34,701 nt of DNA from a virus, in IMG/VR virus record IMGVR_UViG_3300000116_000083, positions 1 to 34,701 of that record; one strand, written 5' to 3'. Position 1 is the stretch's first letter. Each line of letters begins with the position of its first letter. The position numbers and the translations under genes are program-made. The notes under the pieces were generated by a model. The model was not told the DNA's origin. It was given only the letters and a program-made list of their open reading frames with translations, and did no database searches. Below are positions 16,082 to 25,135 of this stretch, in pieces.

Positions 16082-16876
16082 ATGAAAGAGTTTAAAGAGT
16101 TATATTCCTTTACTGTCACAAGAGAAATCAAAAAAGTCGTACCTAGTTTACGTAAAAACAAAAAAGGCGAGACCGTAGAAAGTAAAAAGACGGTTAAATC
16201 AAAGTCTAAGAATCGGGTCATTTTTATGAAGCCTTCTTTCGCAGATGTGGAAGATGCAGAATTCTTCTATGGTCAAAAATATAATGAGCTTATTAACGCT
16301 GGCTTTCTCACAAAGGCGATGCTCAATAAAAAAATTGGTGATATTGGGGGTCAATCCTCTAAACTACTTGAAGAGATTGCCAATAAAGCAGTTCTTGACA
16401 ATATAGAGTCTGCAAAAACCATAGAATTTTACGAAGGGCAGGATGATTTGCAGGAGGATCAACAAAAAAAACTTCTTGAGGCTAAAGAGTTATTCATCTC
16501 AAGCAGAAAAATAGTACAAGATTTTGAGACTTCTTTTCGGGACCAGTTTAACCAGACGGCTGACGCTAAAGCAGAGCAAAGAATATTGGAATGGTTTATC
16601 TTTAACTTCTCTTTTTACGAGCAGGAATCTGAGAAAGGAGATAAAGAGATCTTCCCTTTGTTTGTTGGGGATGGATATGACGCAAAGAGGGCTTGTTATC
16701 TAGATCTTTGTGAGGATATAGAGAACATGGAGAAACAATCTTTGGTTACAGAGAAGGTTATATTCGACTCTTCATTCAGTAAACTCGCTATGGTTGTAAA
16801 TATTTGGTACAGTAAGATGGGAGATGATCAGAAAAGCATTGATGCAAAAATGAAAGAGATCTTCCCTGATGAGTAA
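16082..16876 (+). CDS. Putative tail assembly chaperone 1
   Basis: A 264-residue, charged, mostly helical protein two genes before the tape measure. A segment near 52-90 (KPSFADVEDAEFFYGQKYNELINAGFLTKAMLNKK) looks like a compact helical domain. Long-tailed phages encode one or two chaperones between tube and tape measure that coat the tape measure during tail assembly. In many, the second is made by a programmed frameshift; here the two are separate frames with a TAATG overlap and no clear slippery sequence. The role is inferred from position and composition. Confidence 0.5.
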   Translation: MKEFKELYSFTVTREIKKVVPSLRKNKKGETVESKKTVKSKSKNRVIFMKPSFADVEDAEFFYGQKYNELINAGFLTKAMLNKKIGDIGGQSSKLLEEIANKAVLDNIESAKTIEFYEGQDDLQEDQQKKLLEAKELFISSRKIVQDFETSFRDQFNQTADAKAEQRILEWFIFNFSFYEQESEKGDKEIFPLFVGDGYDAKRACYLDLCEDIENMEKQSLVTEKVIFDSSFSKLAMVVNIWYSKMGDDQKSIDAKMKEIFPDE

Positions 16877-17742
16877 TGGAAAAAGAAAACTCTGAGTATC
16901 TAGTTCTCTTAGATATTTTAAGAGGATATAGTATCCTGAACCTTAAAGACAAATGCCTTTATTTTCGGCATTTTTTGGTTATGGATAATTTATCTTTAGA
17001 AGAGTATGAAAAAAATGAATTTGAGAAAGCTTGCTTAAATGGACTCAAAACCGAAGAACAACTTTTAGAAGACGCTATCAAAAAAGGCTTCTGGGATAAA
17101 GCTTCTTCTGATAAGATCTCTAGTTTAACTTGGATTATAAACAAAGCGGAGAAGGCTGCATCCAAGATCTCAGACGAGAGGCAAAAGAAAGCTTTTTTAA
17201 AATCCGTTGAGAAACAGAAGATAGAACTGCAAGAATTGAATTTAAAGAGGAGCAATATAATAAATTATAGCGCCGAAAACTGTGCCTCTCAAAAGAAGCA
17301 TACTAAATTAATTCACGAAGCAATATTTTACGATAAGGAGTTTAAGCAGTTGGCCTCTGAAAACGACATATTTCTAGCTATGGCAGATGTGAAATACAAG
17401 TTGGAAATCTTAACAAATGATGTAAACATTATTAAAGCTGCATTCTGCAATTACTTCTTTGATTTGTTTGCTTTGTCTTATAGAGACCCATTATCTTTAA
17501 TAAAAAAGGACTCTTTTTCAATCACCTCTTTGCAACGCCACTTATTGTCTTACGCTTCTGCTTTATTAAATAAGCTTAAAAATGTCGATATGCCAGACGA
17601 TATAAAGGATGATCCTTTAAAAATAATAAAGTATGTCGAGCCAAAAACAACAGATTCAGATACAACTGAGGGTATTGAAGACATTAAAGCGAAGATGGCT
17701 AAAAGAGGAGGAAGTCTTAAAGCAGAAGACCTTTTGAGCTAA
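16876..17742 (+). CDS. Putative tail assembly chaperone 2
   Basis: A 288-residue, helical, charged protein ending 18 nt before the tape measure ATG. It includes an acidic and Ser/Thr-rich C-terminal tail (residues about 250-288). It shares a one-nucleotide TAATG overlap with the preceding gene, suggesting translation coupled to it. Position between tube and tape measure supports a chaperone role, but there is no sequence signature. An alternative is a minor tail protein. Confidence 0.5.
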   Translation: MEKENSEYLVLLDILRGYSILNLKDKCLYFRHFLVMDNLSLEEYEKNEFEKACLNGLKTEEQLLEDAIKKGFWDKASSDKISSLTWIINKAEKAASKISDERQKKAFLKSVEKQKIELQELNLKRSNIINYSAENCASQKKHTKLIHEAIFYDKEFKQLASENDIFLAMADVKYKLEILTNDVNIIKAAFCNYFFDLFALSYRDPLSLIKKDSFSITSLQRHLLSYASALLNKLKNVDMPDDIKDDPLKIIKYVEPKTTDSDTTEGIEDIKAKMAKRGGSLKAEDLLS

Positions 17743-17745
17743 TTG

Positions 17746-17752
17746 GTGTAAT
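17746..17752 (+). promoter_or_regulatory. GTGTAAT motif before the tape measure gene
   Basis: GTGTAAT starts 15 nt before the tape measure ATG in an 18-nt gap. It is flanked by the inverted repeat CTAATT/AATTAG. GTGTAAT-x-TAGTTTT is shared with the copy at 15608. Confidence 0.5.
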
Positions 17753-17760
17753 TAGTTTTA

Positions 17761-20700
17761 ATGGCTGCTCCTATCCAATTAAACGCTAACCTCAACTTAA
17801 ACCCTGCTAGTATCAATGCTTCTGCGAGGCAGGTACAACAAGCTTTGGGTAGAATTACAGGCCAAGCCTCTGAATTTCAAAAGTCTCTTGATGCCTCTAC
17901 AGCGCGTGTGTTCGCTTTTGGAGCTACTACTGCAGTTATTGCTGGAGTTGGTACGGCTTTCAAAAGGCTTATTAGTACAACTATAACTGTACAAGACGAG
18001 CTTATTAAGATTAATGCTATTCTTGGAGCTAGTGCAAAAGACTTTGGGGCATTTAGAGATGCAGTTTTTAATGCCGCTAAAGCTACTGGGCAATCTTTTC
18101 AAACTGTTGCGGCTGGAGCGGGAGAATTAGCCCGTCAAGGTTTGAACGCAGCTGAGACTTCTAAAAGATTAGAGGCTGCTATGATTTTGACAAGGGTATC
18201 TGGCTTAGGTGCAGAACAGTCTGTTAAAGCCCTCACTGCTGCTATAAATGGATTTCAATCTGCTGGGTTGACTGCCGTTGACGTAACCAATAGGTTGGTT
18301 GCTGTTGACACAAGATTCGCTGTTTCGGCTCAAGATCTCGCAGACGGTTTTAGCCGAGCGGGTTCTACTGCTGAAGATGCTGGAGTTAGTTTTAACGAAT
18401 TACTTGGGTTAATTACTGCGGTAGAACAAAAAACAGCACGAGGAGGAGCTGTTATAGGTAACGCATTTAAATCTATCTTCACAAGATTGAGTAGAGGTAA
18501 AACGATTGACCAATTACAACAGCTTGGGGTAGAAATAGATGCTTCTCAAAGTGGAGTTCAAAAATTAGAAGCTCTTTCAAACGCTCTTGCAAAAATATCT
18601 GATCCTACAAAGGCAAGCGCAATTAAAGAGTTAGCTGGTGGAGTTTTCCAAATCAACGTTGTCAGCGCAGCTTTAAAAGATTTGTCCTCTGAAACTTCTA
18701 TATTCGCCAAAGCTACAGATGCAGCCGCAAACGCTGGAAATGATGGTTTTGAAAGAAATGCTGAATTGAGTAAGTCCTTGGCTTCTCAAATTAATTTACT
18801 AGTTGTTTCTGTTACTGACTTTGCAGAAAAAGTTGGATCTATTACATTTGGCCCTTTGCTTGAAGATCTTATCTCAGTAGCCTCAAAAGCTTCTGATGTT
18901 TTAGGAAATGCGTTGGAAGCTGATACAATAGGCGGAAAATTTATATCAGGTTTCTTTAAAGTTGTAGGCAAATTTATAGCAGGTCCAGGGTTAGTTTTGA
19001 TAACAAAAGCATTCTTTAATATATTTAGAATGGTTACTAAGTTCGCTGCAGAGGGATTTAAATCTGTTATGGCTATGGGATCTCAAGCTGAGAAAATAAA
19101 AAGCATTGAAAGTGGCATCGTAGATCTACTTGGCAAAGATGAAAAATTAAGAACCATCTTAAATAGCAAGACTGCCACACAAGCCCAAAAAGAACAGGCC
19201 GTAATTAGTGCTATTAAAACGGAGAATCAATTATTGGTACAGCAACAACAAATTTTAACAAACATAGCTAATGTAGCTGCCCGAAGAGGTGTTTCTGGGT
19301 ATGGTGCTGGCAAAGGATTTACGGGGAAGGGTGGGAAAAAGTTCGCTGCAGGGTTTAGGCAAGAAGAGGCTACAGCCATGATGTTAGGAGCTTCTCCTGA
19401 TGTATCAGCTCATTATGGAAAAGGTACGATTGGTGGCAAGCGTTTTATAATGAATAGCCAAGAGAAGGAGATACCTAACTTTGGTAGCAACGGAGATTCT
19501 GCTGTTATTCCTATGTACGCTAGAGGTTATGCAAGGGGTAGACCTCGTAAAATTAAACAATTAAATGCTGATCAAAGATATGGGATGATAGTAGCTGAGT
19601 CTGGTTCAAAGACAGCTCAAGATTTCTTTATTTCACAAACTTCCAGAGGTATTTCTGCCACGAAAGGGGCTGGAGATAACAGTGTAGCTAAGGTAACCGT
19701 CCCGACCTATAGATTGAATAATTCTAAGGCAAAGGGGGGGATGAATAAACATAGGAATAGTTTGGTACGTAAATATACAGATTTATTTACAAGCGACTCT
19801 ATAACTATGGCAAAGATGATCTCAGGAGGAGAGATGCCTGATCCAGTCAGGGCAAAAGATATTAAAAAGACCTTAAATGCGGGGTCTGCTAAGTCTTCTA
19901 TCGGTTCTGTTTTTGAAAGTGGTGTCGGAGCATTATTATCGACTGATGATTTTAAAGATTTTCAAAATAGAGCTGCAGGGTCTCTTATGGATTTTAAGGG
20001 CAATTCTCTAACAAATTTAAAGGGGGGAGTAAACCCATTTAACATCCCCCCTTCAACAGAAGGTATAGAGGCTAAACATTCATCTAGTCTAGCTGGAGGA
20101 GCAGCTGAAAAAATATATAAAATACTTGGTGCGCCCGTAACTGCAGCTGAAAAAAGGGACAAGATAAAGCCTAGCGAACGTGAAGGCAGGAGAGCCTTTC
20201 AGCAAAAGGCAATAAAGCGAAAGGGTAAAGCTGCAGGTCATATGCCTAGGTACGCCGCAGGTACTACAAATGTTAATTCCAGAATTCATCGGATGAAGCG
20301 TTCACAGTTAGGCCAGCGCTTTGGTGCTGCTTCTGCTAGTAGTCAAAAATTCATGCAAACTGAGGGAGGGGGTTTTAAAATGATGGGACTAGGAATGGCT
20401 CTATCTGCAGCTTCATCTGGCTTAGACTCTCTTGCCGCAAGCTCTAGAGAAGCAGGAAATACAAATACGGCTTTGGCCGCTAGCACAGGTTCTGCTGCAA
20501 TGCAAACAGCTTCTATGGGAGCAATGTTTGGTCCACTGGGAGCAGCTATAGGAGGAGCCGTCGGTGCTCTTGGTGGCCTCGCAATGGCTGTTCTTGAGCA
20601 GCGAGAAGCAATGCATCAGGCAGAAGCATCTCTTGAAAATACGCAGGAGGTAATGGCTAATAGACAGAGGGGTCGAGGAAGAGAAAGAGCAGCTAGAGAA

Positions 20701-21978
20701 GAATTTGGTTTTGTTAGTGGTGATAGCATCTTTAAAGAAGCTCAAAAGCAAACTAAAGCTGGAATGTCAGATAGAACTAAAGACATAACAAGACTCCAGA
20801 CAATCTTAAATACTTCTGAAAGCATACAAGAGCTAGATGACGCAAGCGATCAATTGATAAAGGTGTACGAAGAGGTTGGTAAAGCGATGTCTATTAGGCG
20901 GAATATAGAAGATCTTAAGAAATCTATAGATGCAACGACAAAAAAACTTAAAAGTATTCAACTTGCCGCTGGAGAAAAAATTTCTAAATTCCAAAGCGAT
21001 ATCTTCAATCAACAAGTAATGAATACAGCTGGCTCTACTTTACTTGGTTCTATGCAAGGTCCACAAGCAGCAAGTTTGCAAAGACAGTTATCCACAAACT
21101 CAGACATCCTTGGTGTTTCGAGTGCTCAAGCAGGGCTGCAACAAGCTAAAGTGGATGAATCTAATTTAGTAGTAGGATCTGAAGAGCAGATTAAAGCTGC
21201 TCAGGCGACGCGAAAAGCTGCTGATTCATTTAAGGCTAAAATTGTTGCTGCTGCAACGAACATGCAAGTTAGAATGAATGCTATTAACGAACGTGCAGAA
21301 GCGATTAAGGATGAAGGCGAGAGGAATAGGATGGAGATGGTACGTAATTCTTTCTCTGGCTTGGCTTCATCATTTACTAGTGGAAAATTTGACATAGGAA
21401 ACGCGATAGGAGTAGGAAAACGGATTGCTGCAGAAAGAGACCCACAACGCAAAGCCCAAATGGCTGCGGAATTAGAAGCTGAAATGGATGCAAAAGGAGT
21501 GGCACAAGCAGTAAAAGATATTGTTCTCAAAGCTTCAGGGGTATCTTCGAAAAGCATGGCAGATGCGACGATGACGAATCAATTTGAAAATGTTCCAAAA
21601 AATCTTAGAGGTGAGATAAGAGGCACATTTAATAAAGAAGGGAGAGACAAACAAAAAGCATTAGATGAAGAGGCTGAGGTCTTTAGAAAAGAACTTGGAT
21701 CTGTAAGGGCTAAATTTAAAAAGTTAAATGACAACTTTGATGTTGATGGTGTGGTCTCTAGTGTTGGGCGTCTTAACAAAAATCTAATTGATGCTGGTAA
21801 TAATATGAGTGCTTTTGCCAACGCTACAGGTTCAATAACCTCTGTTGCTTCAAAAGTTACAAAGGCAACAACTGACATCAGTGTTCTTACAGATATGAAT
21901 ATATTAGTTATAGACAAATTAAAAACTAGAATTGAAACTCTTGAGGGTGAGCTTGAATCGATAAAACCAAAAGAATAA
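17761..21978 (+). CDS. Tail tape measure protein with an embedded nuclease-like domain
   Basis: A 1405-residue protein, by far the longest here. Residues about 70-320 match the TP901-type tape-measure core (FRDAVFNAAKATGQSFQTVA, then SVKALTAAINGF and GNAFKSIFTRLSRG). Hydrophobic stretches at about 874-892 and 919-946 (rich in G, A, L) suit membrane-interacting parts, and the last 400 residues are helical coiled-coil. Residues about 570-835 differ: they are basic and mixed, and contain a PD-(D/E)XK-like set, GSVFE (E719), SLMDF (D744) and GIEAKHS (E770-x-K772). This stretch lies between IPMYARG (583-589) and MPRYAAG (828-834). The tape measure sets tail length and is ejected with the DNA; at about 1.5 angstrom per residue the helical part could span 150-210 nm. 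The nuclease reading is inference. Confidence 0.92.
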   Translation: MAAPIQLNANLNLNPASINASARQVQQALGRITGQASEFQKSLDASTARVFAFGATTAVIAGVGTAFKRLISTTITVQDELIKINAILGASAKDFGAFRDAVFNAAKATGQSFQTVAAGAGELARQGLNAAETSKRLEAAMILTRVSGLGAEQSVKALTAAINGFQSAGLTAVDVTNRLVAVDTRFAVSAQDLADGFSRAGSTAEDAGVSFNELLGLITAVEQKTARGGAVIGNAFKSIFTRLSRGKTIDQLQQLGVEIDASQSGVQKLEALSNALAKISDPTKASAIKELAGGVFQINVVSAALKDLSSETSIFAKATDAAANAGNDGFERNAELSKSLASQINLLVVSVTDFAEKVGSITFGPLLEDLISVASKASDVLGNALEADTIGGKFISGFFKVVGKFIAGPGLVLITKAFFNIFRMVTKFAAEGFKSVMAMGSQAEKIKSIESGIVDLLGKDEKLRTILNSKTATQAQKEQAVISAIKTENQLLVQQQQILTNIANVAARRGVSGYGAGKGFTGKGGKKFAAGFRQEEATAMMLGASPDVSAHYGKGTIGGKRFIMNSQEKEIPNFGSNGDSAVIPMYARGYARGRPRKIKQLNADQRYGMIVAESGSKTAQDFFISQTSRGISATKGAGDNSVAKVTVPTYRLNNSKAKGGMNKHRNSLVRKYTDLFTSDSITMAKMISGGEMPDPVRAKDIKKTLNAGSAKSSIGSVFESGVGALLSTDDFKDFQNRAAGSLMDFKGNSLTNLKGGVNPFNIPPSTEGIEAKHSSSLAGGAAEKIYKILGAPVTAAEKRDKIKPSEREGRRAFQQKAIKRKGKAAGHMPRYAAGTTNVNSRIHRMKRSQLGQRFGAASASSQKFMQTEGGGFKMMGLGMALSAASSGLDSLAASSREAGNTNTALAASTGSAAMQTASMGAMFGPLGAAIGGAVGALGGLAMAVLEQREAMHQAEASLENTQEVMANRQRGRGRERAAREEFGFVSGDSIFKEAQKQTKAGMSDRTKDITRLQTILNTSESIQELDDASDQLIKVYEEVGKAMSIRRNIEDLKKSIDATTKKLKSIQLAAGEKISKFQSDIFNQQVMNTAGSTLLGSMQGPQAASLQRQLSTNSDILGVSSAQAGLQQAKVDESNLVVGSEEQIKAAQATRKAADSFKAKIVAAATNMQVRMNAINERAEAIKDEGERNRMEMVRNSFSGLASSFTSGKFDIGNAIGVGKRIAAERDPQRKAQMAAELEAEMDAKGVAQAVKDIVLKASGVSSKSMADATMTNQFENVPKNLRGEIRGTFNKEGRDKQKALDEEAEVFRKELGSVRAKFKKLNDNFDVDGVVSSVGRLNKNLIDAGNNMSAFANATGSITSVASKVTKATTDISVLTDMNILVIDKLKTRIETLEGELESIKPKE

Positions 21979-23526
21979 ATGTCTTTAATTGTTAACAACG
22001 TTGTATCTTCAAGTGTTAAAATTGAATACTCGTACTTGGATTCAGATGAATTATTTGGATTCATTGTAGAAGCTTTATATGAAATTAATATTTCAGATGT
22101 ACAATTTGATGCTGGTGGAGGAGTTTTACTTTCGGGAAGAGCTGCTATAAGAACCGCTTATGAGACTCAAAATATCACCGCACGAATAGGTGGAGATGAG
22201 TTTGTTAATGGTTTAATTACATCTTTAAGTTTTCAAGAAAGTAATTTAGTTGGTTCTGAAATAGCTTCTATTACTATAAGGGAGCGAAAAATGCTAAATA
22301 GTTATTCTGCTAAAACTTTTGCCAAACATATGCCTAGCCCTCATTTGGTTGAATCATTTAGCGAGGATTATGATTTTTCCAGAAGTGGCTCTGATTATTC
22401 TTACAAGAGGAGGGTTTCATTAAAGTATGCCCAAGACGCTGGAGGAGAATTCTTAAAAAATGCTCAAGTATTTTTAAGTAATTTTTATCATCTAAGTAGA
22501 CCTTCTTTAGGTTTTCATACAGATGGCATATCAGAAAACGCTAGGATCTCAAAAGGTTTTGCAGGGCAATTAACTGAAAATATTGATTTAGTTAATCTAG
22601 AGGTGACCTTAAACGAAGATTTTGAATCATCTTTTATAGATGAGACCAACAGGGTATCTAAGAAGACAACCACTAAAATCTCCCAAGGTGATGACGGATA
22701 TTTATCTAAAGAGATCTCTATAGATCTAACTTCTCTTGATTACAATTATCAAAATGTTATACAATCAGCCGTATCGACTTGTATAGATAGCGTAGTATCT
22801 AGCGAGCAATCCGAGTTTGGTCAACCTTACAGTATATCAAAGGGTATAACTAAGGATTCTAAAAAAGCTTCTATATCAATTTCTTTTTCGACAAATCCTA
22901 ATTTGTCTGGCAATAATGAAATATCTTTTTCTTGCGCTAAACAAAAAAAGGAAGCTTTTTTCGAATACAACCTCTCTGTAAGGTACAAAGCTTCTGGAAG
23001 AAGTATTTTTGATAGATATAATAAAACTTTAGAACTGTGGAATTCTTCAAAAGCTCTTAATGAAATTAAAGTTAGCCGCTTGTTCCCAGAGTCACTAGGG
23101 GTTATATTTGAGTCTTCTAGAAGTTCTTCTATTTTAAAATCAGAAGGAGTAGTTGAAGATAAAATCGTTTTTACAACAAATGACGATTACAATAATTCTA
23201 GCCTACCTGATGGCATCTTGAAATATCAGCTTACTTTAAACAAGACTAACCAGATAAAAAGATCTGAAAAAATCTTGGATTTAACCAGTTTAAGAGAAAA
23301 GTTGATTGTGTCAGACCTAGATACTTTAGGGCAAGCTTCGGTAACAGCGTCTGCTGTGGCCGATCCTAATTATGGTATTTACCACGCAAAAGAGTTTTTA
23401 AAAACTAAAACTAGTGAAATGGAAGCAAAATTAAGTGAGAGTACTTATTACTTAGTTGGTGATCAAACAACAATAGATTTGTCCAATGGTACAACAAATC
23501 GTGTAATAAGCTTTGTAATATCTTAA
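21979..23526 (+). CDS. Putative distal tail protein A
   Basis: A 515-residue, beta-rich protein that begins at the base after the tape measure stop, the usual place for distal-tail or baseplate proteins. Residues about 75-165 resemble residues about 60-175 of the next protein in layout: a VNGLITSLSFQESNL strand pair, a Ser/Phe/Glu segment, an R-x-V-S strand and an A-x-x-F helix, so the two may be diverged paralogs. Long stretches are alternating beta strands with many Ser, Asn and Ile. A GTGTAATA motif lies in its last codons and serves as a possible promoter for the next gene. The specific role is unknown. Confidence 0.6.
   Translation: MSLIVNNVVSSSVKIEYSYLDSDELFGFIVEALYEINISDVQFDAGGGVLLSGRAAIRTAYETQNITARIGGDEFVNGLITSLSFQESNLVGSEIASITIRERKMLNSYSAKTFAKHMPSPHLVESFSEDYDFSRSGSDYSYKRRVSLKYAQDAGGEFLKNAQVFLSNFYHLSRPSLGFHTDGISENARISKGFAGQLTENIDLVNLEVTLNEDFESSFIDETNRVSKKTTTKISQGDDGYLSKEISIDLTSLDYNYQNVIQSAVSTCIDSVVSSEQSEFGQPYSISKGITKDSKKASISISFSTNPNLSGNNEISFSCAKQKKEAFFEYNLSVRYKASGRSIFDRYNKTLELWNSSKALNEIKVSRLFPESLGVIFESSRSSSILKSEGVVEDKIVFTTNDDYNNSSLPDGILKYQLTLNKTNQIKRSEKILDLTSLREKLIVSDLDTLGQASVTASAVADPNYGIYHAKEFLKTKTSEMEAKLSESTYYLVGDQTTIDLSNGTTNRVISFVIS
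23501..23508 (+). promoter_or_regulatory. GTGTAATA motif before distal tail protein B
   Basis: GTGTAATA starts 30 nt before the next ATG but lies within the end of the preceding gene. It shares 13 nt, ATCGTGTAATAAG, with the tube-gene copy at the same distance to the ATG (30 nt). That match in sequence and spacing supports a regulatory role despite the coding overlap. Confidence 0.45.
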
Positions 23527-23530
23527 TTAA

Positions 23531-25135
23531 ATGCCTGATTCTGTAACATATGATTCTTACAATTTCCCAAGTCCTCTTCCTGCTATAGCAGAAAGTGACG
23601 AGCTTATAGCGTTTGAAGGTAAATATGATCATAAAGCCATTAATATAGAGGCTATAGGAACTATTACAGGTGATTCCTTAAGTGGTATTCATTTGCAAAA
23701 AATGCAGATGATTAGTGGTTTCCTCAATGAATATCGAAATCTGACAGTCACCTTGGGAACGGATACTAGGGTGTTTAGTAAATGTTTGGTTGAAGGAGTG
23801 GATTTTGGGAAGAGTGATTTATCTACAGTTTTACCTTACAGCGTATCTTTTAAAACATTTGAAAATGAAACTTTTTCCGAATATTATAAGATAGAATCAC
23901 CCGTAAATGAATGGAGTTATTCTGAGTTGGACAACAAAGTAATTAGAGCCACTCACAATGTATCTGCAAAAGGCTTAAAGGTGGATGGGGCAGACCCTCT
24001 GACAAATGCTCGCTCTTTTGTAAACGCAAAATTGCAGGCTGGTTTTGAGTATATTGGATTTTTTAACAGTGGAGTTAATGGATTCTTACAGTCTAAAGAA
24101 GAAAAGGTAGACCGCAAAACTGATGCTTACTCTGTTACGGAAGTCTACCTGTATTCAGCCTCTGACCAAACTCTTTCTAGTAATGGAGTTGTAAATGTTT
24201 CAACCGATATTGCTTATGATAAAAATTCAGAACTTTCGGTTTCTGTAAAAGGCAATGTACAAGGAGGGATGGATGCAAGCATTTCGAATTCTACAATGTT
24301 AACAACAGGGGATTTCTCTCCTAAGATGGCTACTAATGCAGCAGAAGATGCTATAGCTAGTTCTTTATCAAACTATGAGACTGGAAAATATACTTTTGTT
24401 TCTAATGGTCCGACTTCTTATGAATATACATTGGATACAGGATCAAACAATTTAGAATTTTCTTTTACTTTTGAAAATGCTGAGAACTTAGATCTAATAA
24501 CAGGTACAAATGTACTGCACTCTCATACTGCTTCAATTAGCTGTACTAAAGATTCTCCTTTTGTATCTGTAAACGTAGAGGGAGAATTGAGATTTCATGG
24601 TCCCTCTATATCTATAAAAAACATAAGCCAAGCTGGAGTTGAAAACGATAGGTTTAAGGCTGTTTCTGGAGCTTTTGAGTTGGTCGATCAATTCTCTATT
24701 GCTAAAAAAGCTGCCGATGAATTTTCTCAAGTTGCGACTGGATATGAATTAAATTCTTCTTATCTGAATGTAGAGCCTGTTGACTTCTCTATAGATAAAA
24801 ATCCAAATACTAATGAAATTTCTTATAATTATACTTATAATAATATAGTAGATTATTCTAACGGCACTCTTAAAGATTTATCTATTAACATTGTAGATAA
24901 GGTTCCAATTCAAAAAAATGATATTCAGCAAACAATAGGGGGATTTAAAGCTAATGTGGTAGCAGATAGAACTTTGGGGGAATATTCCATTAGTGCTTCA
25001 AGTAATGACGAAGAGAATAAATTATCTACACTCAAGAATATTGCATTAGGATTATGTAGCGGTCAGCATAAAATTTCAGATTCTCACAATATTCAGCAAA
25101 GCAGTATATCTTATAATTTATCCAAATATTATTAA
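23531..25135 (+). CDS. Putative distal tail protein B
   Basis: A 534-residue, beta-rich protein, likely a diverged relative of the preceding gene. It has CLVEGVDFGKSDLSTVLPYSVSF near residues 74-96 in place of the A protein's VNGLITSLSFQ segment, then RATHNVSAKG and ARSFVNAKLQAG. Later repeats of polar strands (SLSNYETGKYTF, NLEFSFTFENAENL) suggest a series of small beta domains. It probably belongs to the tail tip or baseplate. It ends in a TAATG overlap with the LamG-like gene. The exact role is unknown. Confidence 0.6.
   Translation: MPDSVTYDSYNFPSPLPAIAESDELIAFEGKYDHKAINIEAIGTITGDSLSGIHLQKMQMISGFLNEYRNLTVTLGTDTRVFSKCLVEGVDFGKSDLSTVLPYSVSFKTFENETFSEYYKIESPVNEWSYSELDNKVIRATHNVSAKGLKVDGADPLTNARSFVNAKLQAGFEYIGFFNSGVNGFLQSKEEKVDRKTDAYSVTEVYLYSASDQTLSSNGVVNVSTDIAYDKNSELSVSVKGNVQGGMDASISNSTMLTTGDFSPKMATNAAEDAIASSLSNYETGKYTFVSNGPTSYEYTLDTGSNNLEFSFTFENAENLDLITGTNVLHSHTASISCTKDSPFVSVNVEGELRFHGPSISIKNISQAGVENDRFKAVSGAFELVDQFSIAKKAADEFSQVATGYELNSSYLNVEPVDFSIDKNPNTNEISYNYTYNNIVDYSNGTLKDLSINIVDKVPIQKNDIQQTIGGFKANVVADRTLGEYSISASSNDEENKLSTLKNIALGLCSGQHKISDSHNIQQSSISYNLSKYY

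Noticed and set aside
16840-16880. Programmed frameshift between the two chaperone-like genes
   Set aside because: There is no convincing slippery heptamer, and the second gene has its own ATG in a TAATG overlap.
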